A DNA stretch of 11,252 nucleotides from JBBDSH01 sp040905045 (GCA_040905045.1 JBBDSH010000016.1:1-11252), one strand, 5' to 3'. Shown: positions 1 through 6,198, counted from the first letter of the stretch. Numbers and translations: made by a program. Notes: a model not told the origin generated them from the sequence alone.

Positions 1-69
1 CTTCTTGGCCGTCTTCTTCTTGGCCGTCTTCTTTTTGGCCGTCTTCTTCTTGGCCGTCTTCTTCTTGGC
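1..69. repeat. 15-bp tandem repeat encoding KKKTA units
   Basis: Four consecutive 15-bp units (1-15, 16-30, 31-45, 46-60) read cttcttggccgtctt, the third with one substitution (ctttttgg). A partial fifth runs to 69. They are in frame with the leftward H1-like gene and encode KKKTA on the minus strand. The array may continue beyond the left edge. Confidence 0.95.
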
Positions 70-99
70 TGCCCGTTTCTTTGCAGTCTTCTTTGCCAT
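1..99 (-). CDS. Histone H1-like Lys/Ala-rich DNA-binding protein, N-terminal part (cut by window edge)
   Basis: The first 33 codons of a leftward gene are present and the reading frame is still open at position 1. The peptide begins MAKKTAKKRAAKK and continues as repeats of KKKTA, giving an almost pure Lys/Ala/Thr tail. Such composition is typical of bacterial histone H1-like proteins (the AlgP or HctB type), which bind DNA non-specifically through an unstructured basic tail. The start is ATG at 97-99, with a purine-rich Shine-Dalgarno (GGGGAG) about 9 bases upstream. The coding DNA is a 15-bp tandem repeat. Because only the tail is visible, any folded domain further on cannot be judged, and a longer protein with a basic N-terminus is possible. 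Confidence 0.75.
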   Translation of the reverse strand, partial: MAKKTAKKRAAKKKTAKKKTAKKKTAKKKTAKK

Positions 100-171
100 A
101 ACGTTTAACTCCCCTAGACAGTTTGGATGAATGCTTAACTCAACAACACAAAAAAGTACAACTCGCAAATT

Positions 172-199
172 ATTATAGTAAGGATTTTGTATTTTCCAA
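172..199 (-). promoter_or_regulatory. Sigma-70 type promoter with A-tract upstream element for the H1-like gene
   Basis: Read on the minus strand there is TTGGAA (194-199), a 16-base spacer and a perfect TATAAT (172-177). The predicted transcript starts near 165, about 65 bases before the ATG at 99. Immediately upstream on the same strand (201-230) are three runs of 6-9 adenines separated by single or paired other bases, resembling an UP element and suggesting strong expression. The rest of the 243-bp gap (100-342) is AT-rich and shows no credible gene. Confidence 0.6.
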
Positions 200-342
200 C
201 ATTTTTTTACTTTTTTTTTGCTTTTTTCGAAGTACAAGCCTAGCAGTTACAACGTACGCATTTCAAAATTCAGGAAACGGCAATCATTTTCAGAACCAAA
301 TATGTCGTCTTCGAAATAGAACAGATTTATTCATCTGAACGA

Positions 343-1005
343 TTACATATTATTTTTCAATCTTTGAAAAATCGTGTCGCGTATCTCATCAACATCGCCG
401 CTGCCATTGATTCGTATGTATACAGGCGCCGTTTCACCCCCTTTTTCCGCCCATTCCGAGTAGTATTTGATCAGGGGTGAAGTTTGCTCATGATAAACTT
501 CCAGGCGCTTGCGCACCGTTTCCTCCTTGTCGTCATCCCTTTGTACTAGCGGTTCTCCGGTCACATCGTCCTTGTTCTCTTCCTTCGGTGGATTGAAAAG
601 AATGTGATAACTGCGCCCCGATTCCGGATGTATTCGACGTCCGCTCATACGCCGCACGACTTCTTCATCATCGACCGTCAGTTCAACAACGAACTCCACA
701 TTGATGCCATGTTGTTTCATGCCATCCGCCTGGGCAATGGTGCGCGGGAAGCCGTCAAACAGATAACCGTTTCGGCAATCGTCCTCGGCGACTCTCTCCT
801 TGACCAGTTTCAGGATCAGTTCATCCGAGACCAGTTCCCCGGCATCCATTATCTTTTTTAATTCCTGTCCCAGCGGCGTACCGGCCTTGACCGCCGCACG
901 CAACATATCTCCGGTCGATATCTGGGGAATATGGAATTCCTCCTTAATATAGTGCGCCTGCGTTCCCTTGCCCGCCCCCGGCGGCCCCAACAGAATAATT
1001 TTCAT
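343..1005 (-). CDS. adk: Adenylate kinase
   Basis: This cytoplasmic enzyme interconverts ATP + AMP and two ADP, balancing the adenylate pool. The 220-residue protein has the P-loop GPPGAGKGT at 7-15, the AMP-binding STGDMLR at 30-36, DGFPRT at 84-89, and a LID segment starting at GRRIHPESGR (122-131) and running to about 160. The LID has no four-cysteine zinc site; instead it has the H/S/D-type LID (YHILFNPP, DDVTGE) of E. coli-like enzymes. Length is close to the E. coli protein (214). The ATG is preceded by AGGAG about 9-10 bases upstream on the minus strand. The gene is monocistronic here and divergent from the Mth938-like gene. No clear terminator is visible after the stop; a short CAGAT/ATCTG pairing near 325-337 is too weak to call. 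Confidence 0.97.
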   Translation of the reverse strand: MKIILLGPPGAGKGTQAHYIKEEFHIPQISTGDMLRAAVKAGTPLGQELKKIMDAGELVSDELILKLVKERVAEDDCRNGYLFDGFPRTIAQADGMKQHGINVEFVVELTVDDEEVVRRMSGRRIHPESGRSYHILFNPPKEENKDDVTGEPLVQRDDDKEETVRKRLEVYHEQTSPLIKYYSEWAEKGGETAPVYIRINGSGDVDEIRDTIFQRLKNNM

Positions 1006-1028
1006 TTTTTATAACTCCTGTGTAAGTT

Positions 1029-1034
1029 ATTATA
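1029..1034 (-). promoter_or_regulatory. Likely -10 element of the adk promoter
   Basis: On the minus strand TATAAT lies in the 62-bp divergent gap, placing a transcript start about 17 bases before the adk ATG, just upstream of its Shine-Dalgarno. The corresponding -35 region has no good TTGACA match, so the call rests mainly on the -10 hexamer and its position. Confidence 0.4.
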
Positions 1035-1067
1035 TGAATTTCAATTAGTTAACACGTTGATGGCATT

Positions 1068-1451
1068 ATGAAAATCGAACTGGATGAAGTCCTTTCTGCC
1101 AAAAACCGGATCGATGCGTACTCCAGCGAGGGGCTGCTGATTAATGCAACCCACTATGAAGGCAGTCTCATTATTACTCCGGACAGGATCATCACGGACT
1201 GGCCACCCCGATCACCCGATGATCTCGCAGTGCAACATATGCAGTGCCTCATTGATACGGAACCAGAAGTACTGCTCCTCGGCACCGGCACGCAGCTACG
1301 ATTTCCGGCAAACAGTGTCCTCGAACCCCTGATCCAGGCCCGCATCGGTTTTGAAGTCATGGATACCGGAGCGGCCTGCCGGGCCTATAATTTTATGATG
1401 GGCGAAGGCAGGCGGGTAGTAGCTGCATTGATCATGCTGGCGCAGGACTAA
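1068..1451 (+). CDS. Mth938/NDUFAF3-like domain protein (DUF498 family)
   Basis: This is a small, 127-residue soluble protein of the Mth938-like family (COG3737 type), whose bacterial function is not established. A mitochondrial relative, NDUFAF3, takes part in complex I assembly; extending that role to this protein would be inference. Visible family features are the VLLLGTGTQLRFP stretch around residues 68-80 and the C-terminal GFEVMDTGAACRAYN motif at 94-108, followed by an EGRRVVAAL helix. No signal peptide or membrane segment is visible. The ATG at 1068 gives a normal family length, but there is no strong Shine-Dalgarno. It is divergent from adk and ends 4 bases short of the rpoS stop on the opposite strand. 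Confidence 0.88.
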   Translation: MKIELDEVLSAKNRIDAYSSEGLLINATHYEGSLIITPDRIITDWPPRSPDDLAVQHMQCLIDTEPEVLLLGTGTQLRFPANSVLEPLIQARIGFEVMDTGAACRAYNFMMGEGRRVVAALIMLAQD

Positions 1452-1455
1452 CCCG

Positions 1456-2475
1456 TCAATTCTCACTGAACAATGCCTCAATGGAAAAGCCTTCCCGCTC
1501 AAGTATCTGACGCAGCCGCTTGATCGCTTCGATCTGGATCTGCCTGACCCGTTCCCTGGTCACGCCCAACTCGTTACCTATTTCCTCCAGCGTTGCCACT
1601 TCACGACCGTGCAACCCGAATCGTCTCTCCACCACAGCCCGCTGTTTATCACTCAGCTGTTCCAGCCACAGATCCACATGCCGCTGCACGTCGCTATTTT
1701 GCAACAACAACGACGGGTCCTTGTTGTGTTCATCAGGAATCATATCAAGCAACGATTTATCGTAGTCGTAGATGCCGCGATTATCGACCGAGGTCGCCCG
1801 CTCATTCAGACCGATCATTTTTTTGACCTCCTCGATGGGCCGATCCAGCATTTCGGCGACGTCTTCCGGACCGGGCTCCCGGTCCAGGGTCTGGGACAGC
1901 CTGCGCGCGGCGCGGAGGTAGATATTAATCTCCTTGACCACGTGTATCGGCAAACGCACGGTTCGGGTCTGGTTCATCAGGGCGCGTTCTATAGTCTGGC
2001 GTATCCACCAGGTTGCGTACGTGGAAAAACGGAAGCCTTTCTCCGGATCGAATTTTTCCACGGCACGGATCAGACCCAGGTTACCTTCCTCAATCAGATC
2101 CAGTAACGCCAGGCCGCGGTTCATGTAGCGTCGGGCTATCTTCACCACCAGCCGAAGATTGCTCTCGATCATGCGTTTGCGGGCACTTTCGTCACCACGC
2201 AACGAGAGCCGGGAATAATAGACTTCCTCTTCGGCGGTCAGCAGGGGAGAAAAACCGATTTCGTTCAGATAGATACGCGTGGCATCAAGGTCTCCTTCCG
2301 TGAACCCTGAATGGGGATAATACGACCGTGCGGGGGGTGCCTCTTCCTGAACGGCTTGTTCGTAGCCGGCATCATCCTCAGAGACATCGGCATCCGGCTC
2401 GAATTCGCCGTCCTGCTCTTCAGTAACTTCCTCCCGGGAATTTTTTTGTTTCGTTTTGGAAGTCGCTGTCTTCAT
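1456..2475 (-). CDS. rpoS: RNA polymerase sigma factor RpoS
   Basis: This is a sigma-70 family factor of 339 residues. An acidic, low-complexity N-terminus (1-50) precedes region 1.2 (about 64-95). Region 2 (about 96-180) includes the core-binding ESNLRLVVKIA and the -10-recognising STYATWWIRQTIERALMNQ. Region 3 is about 183-258. Region 4 ends in the helix-turn-helix TLEEIGNELGVTRERVRQIQ (295-314). It lacks the long region 1.1 and non-conserved insertion of RpoD, and its place directly after nlpD identifies it as RpoS, the general stress and stationary-phase sigma factor. It starts 10 bases after the nlpD stop. The ATG has only AGG directly abutting it, so no properly spaced Shine-Dalgarno, suggesting coupling to nlpD or a structured start site. 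In E. coli the main rpoS promoter lies inside nlpD; I did not locate it here. Confidence 0.95.
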   Translation of the reverse strand: MKTATSKTKQKNSREEVTEEQDGEFEPDADVSEDDAGYEQAVQEEAPPARSYYPHSGFTEGDLDATRIYLNEIGFSPLLTAEEEVYYSRLSLRGDESARKRMIESNLRLVVKIARRYMNRGLALLDLIEEGNLGLIRAVEKFDPEKGFRFSTYATWWIRQTIERALMNQTRTVRLPIHVVKEINIYLRAARRLSQTLDREPGPEDVAEMLDRPIEEVKKMIGLNERATSVDNRGIYDYDKSLLDMIPDEHNKDPSLLLQNSDVQRHVDLWLEQLSDKQRAVVERRFGLHGREVATLEEIGNELGVTRERVRQIQIEAIKRLRQILEREGFSIEALFSEN

Positions 2476-2485
2476 CCTGATAGCG

Positions 2486-3358
2486 CTATGATCGATTGGC
2501 AGGCAGATACGAAAGCGGGCTTACCGGCTTTCCGTCCTTCCTGATTTCAAAATGAAGTACCGGTTTGCCGTTATTCCCCAGCCCCATTGTGGCAATCTTC
2601 TGACCCACTGTTACGTGGTCGCCCTCTTTGACGTGGATTGTATCATTATGGGCATAAGCGCTCAGATAAACGTCGCTGTGCTTGATGATAATAAGCTTTC
2701 CGTAGCCCAAAAGTCCACTCCCGCTGTAAACAACGCGCCCGTCCGCAGCCGCGGCAACGGACTGACCTTCCCGGCCGCTGATACTGATACCTTTCCTGGC
2801 AATAGGTGTGTCCAGTTTCACCAACTGTCCCGCGGTCGGCCATCGCCATTTAACATCTCCCGTGGTGGAAGAGCTGCGACTCTGTGAAACAGACGGCGAT
2901 GCGGCCGGTTTTTGTGTCTGCCGCGTTTTACCCGTGTCGGTTGCCGGAGAGCGGGCGGATTGCGTGCGTTTTTTTACATCGGCTCGCAGATGGAGCCGCT
3001 GGCCAGGATAGATTACATAGGGTTTGTTGATGCCGTTCCATTCGGCCACGCGGCGGTAATCCAGTCCATACCTCCAGGCAATGGAATACAGTGTGTCGCC
3101 TTTCTTCACACGGTGATAGCCGCTCCGGGATTGCTGCTGTACGCGGCCTGACGAGGACACATCAGGACGAGCCTGCTCTCCCGAACTCCGGCTGACAACA
3201 GGCGCGTGGGCCTTGCCGGAGCAGCCTGTCAACATTGCAGCAGTGGCAATAACAAAAGCAAGCAGAAGCAGCGGCGGGAGTGTTTGCAGCGGGAGCAACC
3301 GCAATGATGAGTGCGACTCGTCAACGGAGCTGGAAGGCGTGCGCTTGTTTAAAGCCAT
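2486..3358 (-). CDS. nlpD: Lipoprotein NlpD, LysM plus degenerate M23 (LytM) domain, amidase activator
   Basis: This is an envelope lipoprotein that in E. coli binds peptidoglycan and activates the amidase AmiC at division. I start it at ATG 3356-3358, giving 290 residues. Earlier in-frame starts (TTG at 3461-3463, ATG at 3440-3442) fall in an inverted repeat and add a non-signal N-terminus. From this start there is a long basic n-region, a hydrophobic stretch (29-41) and a lipobox AMLTGC with lipidated Cys46. A LysM domain follows at 81-125 (YHRVKKGDTLYSIAWRYGLD). A Ser/Thr/Gln-rich linker leads to an M23 domain at about 187-280. The M23 zinc ligands are largely missing: the usual HxxxD position reads SISGREG and the last HxH reads LHFE. 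That fits a non-catalytic activator. No good Shine-Dalgarno is seen. The gene sits 113 bases after pcm and 10 before rpoS. Confidence 0.92.
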   Translation of the reverse strand: MALNKRTPSSSVDESHSSLRLLPLQTLPPLLLLAFVIATAAMLTGCSGKAHAPVVSRSSGEQARPDVSSSGRVQQQSRSGYHRVKKGDTLYSIAWRYGLDYRRVAEWNGINKPYVIYPGQRLHLRADVKKRTQSARSPATDTGKTRQTQKPAASPSVSQSRSSSTTGDVKWRWPTAGQLVKLDTPIARKGISISGREGQSVAAAADGRVVYSGSGLLGYGKLIIIKHSDVYLSAYAHNDTIHVKEGDHVTVGQKIATMGLGNNGKPVLHFEIRKDGKPVSPLSYLPANRS

Positions 3359-3392
3359 TTCATGGATAGGATAGGCATACCGAAAATCCCCA

Positions 3393-3416
3393 GGATTCAG
3401 TTTAACACTGTAATCC
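3393..3416 (-). other. Small hairpin in the pcm-nlpD gap
   Basis: GGATT-CAGT (3393-3401) pairs with ACTG-t-AATCC (3407-3416) around a 5-base loop: nine base pairs with one bulged base. On the minus strand it is followed after a few bases by a TTTT run. It lies 35 bases upstream of the nlpD ATG and could be a weak attenuator or part of the nlpD leader. Function is not established. Confidence 0.4.
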
Positions 3417-3433
3417 GGAAGCTGGGTATGGCA

Positions 3434-3473
3434 AGCCCGCATATTACACGAGGGCGCGAGCAATATGCGGGCT
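3434..3473. repeat. Inverted repeat overlapping the end of pcm
   Basis: AGCCCGCATATT (3434-3445) and its exact complement AATATGCGGGCT (3462-3473) are 12-bp perfect arms around a 16-base spacer. Outside them, both sides continue with an imperfect match to GGTATGG. The right arm includes part of the pcm stop codon (TAG at 3472-3474). The right arm plus flanks (3460-3475) is identical, inverted, to 5186-5201 in the surE-argF gap, so this looks like a dispersed repeat as well as a potential hairpin. Confidence 0.8.
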
Positions 3474-4131
3474 AACCCATACCGCCGAGCATGGGAACAA
3501 AACTGACCGAGTCAATCTGCTTTTGCTCGATTCCCTCCGGTGTCCGCGTAATCTGCAATAACGACTGTTCGCCCTGCCTGCCCACGGGAATGATCAGGCG
3601 ACCGCCCAGGGACAACTGATCGATCAGGCCCTGCGGGATCTCCGCCGGCGCGGCGGTTACAATAATACCGTCAAACGGCGCGAATTCGGGCCAGCCCAGA
3701 GTCCCGTCGGCGTAGCGTGCATGGATATTCCTGCATTTCAGAGTGTAGAACCGTTCCCGTGCCTTGTTGAGCAGAGCGGAGATACGTTCGACGGTATACA
3801 CCCTGTTCGCGAAATACGACAGGATGATGCTCTGATAGCCGCAGCCGGTGCCGATTTCCAGGACTTTCTCCGGCTGATAACCGTCAAACAACGCCTCGGT
3901 CATACGCGCGACGATATACGGCTGCGAGATGGTCTGGTTATAACCGATGGGAAGGGCGGTGTTGTCATAGGCCCGGCTCGACAGCGCCTCATCGACAAAG
4001 ATATGGCGTGGTGTATTACGAATGGCTTCCAGGACGGCTTCCGAGCGAATACCCATTTCCCGCAACTGTTCAACCAGGCGGTTGCGCGACCGCTGTGAGG
4101 TCATTCCTATACCCTGATGTACTTTGCTCAT
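3472..4131 (-). CDS. pcm: Protein-L-isoaspartate O-methyltransferase
   Basis: This cytosolic repair enzyme methylates isoaspartyl residues in aged proteins using S-adenosylmethionine. The 219-residue protein has the family signature TISQPYIVARMTEAL (67-81), the SAM-binding motif I VLEIGTGCGYQS (90-101), the acidic post-motif VERI, and VTAAPAEIP (158-166). It is colinear with the 208-residue E. coli enzyme. The ATG at 4129-4131 overlaps the surE stop by 4 bases (ATGA), implying translational coupling. An alternative ATG ten codons in (MTSQRSR) aligns better with the shorter E. coli N-terminus and also has a purine-rich upstream stretch, so the exact start is uncertain. The last codons and TAG stop lie inside an inverted repeat. 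Confidence 0.96.
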   Translation of the reverse strand: MSKVHQGIGMTSQRSRNRLVEQLREMGIRSEAVLEAIRNTPRHIFVDEALSSRAYDNTALPIGYNQTISQPYIVARMTEALFDGYQPEKVLEIGTGCGYQSIILSYFANRVYTVERISALLNKARERFYTLKCRNIHARYADGTLGWPEFAPFDGIIVTAAPAEIPQGLIDQLSLGGRLIIPVGRQGEQSLLQITRTPEGIEQKQIDSVSFVPMLGGMG

Positions 4132-4886
4132 GTTGTCCCGTTTAGCCGCGCAACCCAGTCGGAAACATCATCGATGGCGCTGTACCGCGTCAGATCCACC
4201 AGCAGGGGGGTTATCGAGACGTTGCCGTTCTCGATGGCGTGAAAATCCGTGCCCGGACCGGCATCGTTCCCGGGCCCCACGGATCCGATCCAGTAGACAT
4301 CGCGGCCCTTGGGATCCTTCATGCGCACCACCGGCTCGGATTTATGCCGTTTCCCCAGCCGGGTGACTTCCCATTTATTCAATTTTTCATATTCCAGATC
4401 CGGCAGATTGATGTTCAATAGTAAATCCGGTTCCAGGGTATCGGCCAACATTCTGTCGATAAACTTTACCACGACGGAAGCCGCGGCTTCGTAATTAACC
4501 GGATTATCACCGGCCAGGGAAACCGCGACGGCGGGTCGACCCAGAAAACGCCCTTCCATGGCGGCCGCCACCGTCCCGGAATAATGCACATCGTCACCCA
4601 GATTGGAACCGGCGTTGATGCCGCTGATCACCATATCCGGCTCTTCATCAAGCAGGCCGGTTATGGCCAGGTGAACACAATCCGTGGGCGTGCCGTTAAC
4701 ATACATGAAACCGTTTCTGGCCGTCCTGACATACAACGGCGTGTCCAGGGTCAGGGAATTGCTCGCCCCGCTGCGATTGCGATCCGGTGCCACCACGGTG
4801 ACACGGCCGATGTCGGACAATGCCTCGGCCAGAAGTTCGATCCCGGCTGATTGGTATCCGTCGTCATTACTCAGAAGGAAATGCAT
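4128..4886 (-). CDS. surE: 5'/3'-nucleotidase SurE
   Basis: This is a divalent-metal-dependent phosphatase acting on nucleoside 5'- and 3'-monophosphates, linked to stationary-phase survival. The 252-residue protein starts with the family-typical LLSNDDGY, giving the metal-binding Asp8-Asp9 pair. It continues with VVAPDRNRSGASN (Ser39 as metal ligand), GTPTDCVHLA (65-74), VISGINAGSNLGDD (Asn91) and YSGTVAAAMEG. Length matches the family (about 250). The start is fixed by homology, but no Shine-Dalgarno is visible: an imperfect repeat copy (CACTTATTGAGTCTACAA on the minus strand) ends five bases before the ATG. It is first in the surE-pcm-nlpD-rpoS series. Confidence 0.96.
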   Translation of the reverse strand: MHFLLSNDDGYQSAGIELLAEALSDIGRVTVVAPDRNRSGASNSLTLDTPLYVRTARNGFMYVNGTPTDCVHLAITGLLDEEPDMVISGINAGSNLGDDVHYSGTVAAAMEGRFLGRPAVAVSLAGDNPVNYEAAASVVVKFIDRMLADTLEPDLLLNINLPDLEYEKLNKWEVTRLGKRHKSEPVVRMKDPKGRDVYWIGSVGPGNDAGPGTDFHAIENGNVSITPLLVDLTRYSAIDDVSDWVARLNGTT

Positions 4887-5037
4887 GGTTTTGTAGACTC
4901 AATAAGTGTTTCGATTTCCACTCCAGCCGCTGTAGTCAGTTTGAATACAGGGCAGGGATATGGTGTTGTAGAGACTAAATAGATTTCAGAATTCCAGTGC
5001 AGTTGTCGTTGAAACATGGAGTCTAAGACATTGGCCG

Positions 5038-5146
5038 GAAGACAGGCCGGGATCATGGTGTTTCCGCTCCCCGGGCCGTCCCTGGCCCGGTCCCGCGCTC
5101 ATCCATGGCGCTAGTCGCTCCAACACCATGATCCCGGCCTGTCTTC
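5038..5146. repeat. Perfect 25-bp inverted repeat with structured core
   Basis: The left arm 5038-5062 (begins gaagacaggccggg) is the exact reverse complement of the right arm 5122-5146 (ends cccggcctgtcttc). The 59-bp core contains a second hairpin, CCGGGCC (5071-5077) with GGCCCGG (5084-5090) and a 6-base loop, and a GCGC...GCGC pairing around tccatgg. The whole could form a long cruciform, or a stable RNA hairpin if transcribed. No transposase is nearby, and the ends show no clear target duplication. Confidence 0.9.
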
Positions 5147-5185
5147 GAGCCGTACTGTAACTGTACTGGAATTCGGAACACTTAT

Positions 5186-5201
5186 TTAGCCCGCATATTG
5201 C
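5186..5201 (+). repeat. 16-bp motif shared with the pcm-nlpD junction
   Basis: TTAGCCCGCATATTGC occurs here and, as exact reverse complement, at 3460-3475. A third, partial copy (AGCCCGCATATT) is at 3434-3445. Here it lies between two degenerate 22-bp units. Confidence 0.85.
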
Positions 5202-5292
5202 AACCATAACTATAATGGAATTTGGAACATCTATTTCAGTATCGAAAATCAGGAGCGACGGCGCAGGTATCTCTTCCTGCAGAACCGCAAAG

Positions 5293-6198
5293 TCAGGATA
5301 ATAGCAACTCCAGTAAGGCTTTTTGTGAGTGCAGGCGGTTACCCGCCTCTTCCCAGACCACGCTCTGGGGCCCCTCGATAACCTCGTCGGTCACCTCTTC
5401 TCCCCTGTGCGCGGGCAGACAATGCATGAACAGCGCATCTTCGCGGGCAAACGACAACAATTCGTTATGCACCTGAAACGGCCTGAAAGCCTGCAGTCGT
5501 GTCGATCGCTCCTCTTCCTGTCCCATGCTGGTCCAGACGTCGGTCACCACCAGATCGGCATCCCGCGCGGCCTGTTCGGGGTCGTTCGTCAGCGTAACAT
5601 GCGATGAAGCGCCCGCAACGATATCCGGATCCGGGCAATGGGACTCGGGACAGGCTATGGCGAGATTAAAATCGAATAACTGCGCCGCCTCGATGTAGGA
5701 GTGACACATGTTATTGCCGTCACCGAGCCAGGCAACCTTTCTGCCCCGAATATCGCCGCGGTATTCATGGTAGGTCTGCATATCCGCCAGTAACTGACAG
5801 GGATGGTGGGTATCGGACAGGCCGTTGATGACCGGTATATCCGAATGCGCCGCATACAGCACCAGATTGGCGTGCTCGAAGGTCCGAATCATGACGCAAT
5901 CAACCATGCGTGACAGAACCCGGGCGGTATCCTCGATGGGCTCGCCACGTCCCAACTGCGTATCGTGCGGGGACAGGAAGATGGCATGCCCGCCCAGATG
6001 CACCATGGCCGTTTCAAAGGATACCCGTGTGCGCGTCGATGATTTCTCGAAGATCATGGCCAGCACCTTGCCGGGTCGTGTCGGTTTCGATTGACCCGTT
6101 TCCTTTAATTCACGCTTCATGGCGCAGGCCCGTTCAATGATTTCCCGAATAGCGTCCCGCCCCAGATCCGAAAGCGTCAGGAAATGCCGGGCCGTCAT
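5293..6198 (-). CDS. argF: Ornithine carbamoyltransferase
   Basis: This anabolic enzyme converts ornithine and carbamoyl phosphate to citrulline in the cytoplasm, the sixth step of arginine synthesis. The 301-residue protein has the carbamoyl-phosphate motif SSTRTR (53-58), HPCQ (132-135), the ornithine-binding D-x(3)-SMGQ (220-227) and HCLPAHRGEEV (259-269) with its Cys260. The length is that of the compact bacterial ArgF group. The ATG (6196-6198) overlaps the argD stop by 4 bases (ATGA), so translation is very likely coupled to argD. No argG follows, as it does in some related clusters; the repeat-rich gap comes next. The catabolic paralogue ArcB is an alternative name for the fold, but pairing with argD favours biosynthesis. 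Confidence 0.97.
   Translation of the reverse strand: MTARHFLTLSDLGRDAIREIIERACAMKRELKETGQSKPTRPGKVLAMIFEKSSTRTRVSFETAMVHLGGHAIFLSPHDTQLGRGEPIEDTARVLSRMVDCVMIRTFEHANLVLYAAHSDIPVINGLSDTHHPCQLLADMQTYHEYRGDIRGRKVAWLGDGNNMCHSYIEAAQLFDFNLAIACPESHCPDPDIVAGASSHVTLTNDPEQAARDADLVVTDVWTSMGQEEERSTRLQAFRPFQVHNELLSFAREDALFMHCLPAHRGEEVTDEVIEGPQSVVWEEAGNRLHSQKALLELLLS

Larger units (their letters stand above)
4901..5236. repeat. Four degenerate 22-bp repeat units, two in each orientation
   Basis: Units at 4901-4922 and 4977-4998 read left to right as aataagtgtttcgatttcca and aaatagatttcagaattcca, each ending near ct or gt. Units at 5165-5186 and 5214-5236 carry the reverse complement (actggaattcggaacactta, then aatggaatttggaacatcta). 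The first pair is preceded by TTGTAGA (4891, 4966), extending the direct repeat to about 32 bp. The units flank the central 25-bp inverted repeat symmetrically. Confidence 0.65.
4887..5292. other. 406-bp non-coding gap built of nested repeats
   Basis: No credible gene is present between surE and the end of argF; short frames here are by-products of the repeats. From outside in, the gap holds two degenerate 22-bp units on the surE side (4901-4922, 4977-4998), a perfect 25-bp inverted repeat (5038-5062 with 5122-5146) around a GC-rich core containing its own hairpin, and two more 22-bp units in opposite orientation (5165-5186, 5214-5236) separated by the TTAGCCCGCATATTGC motif. The surE promoter must lie here or in the argF end, but I found no convincing -35/-10 pair. 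No terminator-like T-run hairpin for argF transcripts was recognised. Confidence 0.7.

Noticed and set aside
1..69. Tandem repeat as a CRISPR array
   Set aside because: Units are contiguous 15-mers in frame with a Lys/Ala/Thr-rich protein. There are no spacers.
123..338. 71-codon open frame in the gap before adk
   Set aside because: It lies in AT-rich promoter DNA, has a Phe-rich run from poly-T tracts, no ribosome site, and overlaps the H1-like promoter.
1456..2475. Housekeeping sigma factor RpoD or heat-shock RpoH
   Set aside because: There is no region 1.1 or long non-conserved insertion as in RpoD, and the gene directly follows nlpD, which is the place of rpoS.
4871..5207. Short minus-strand frames upstream of surE
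   Set aside because: They are composed of the repeat module and its palindrome, without protein-like composition or start signals.
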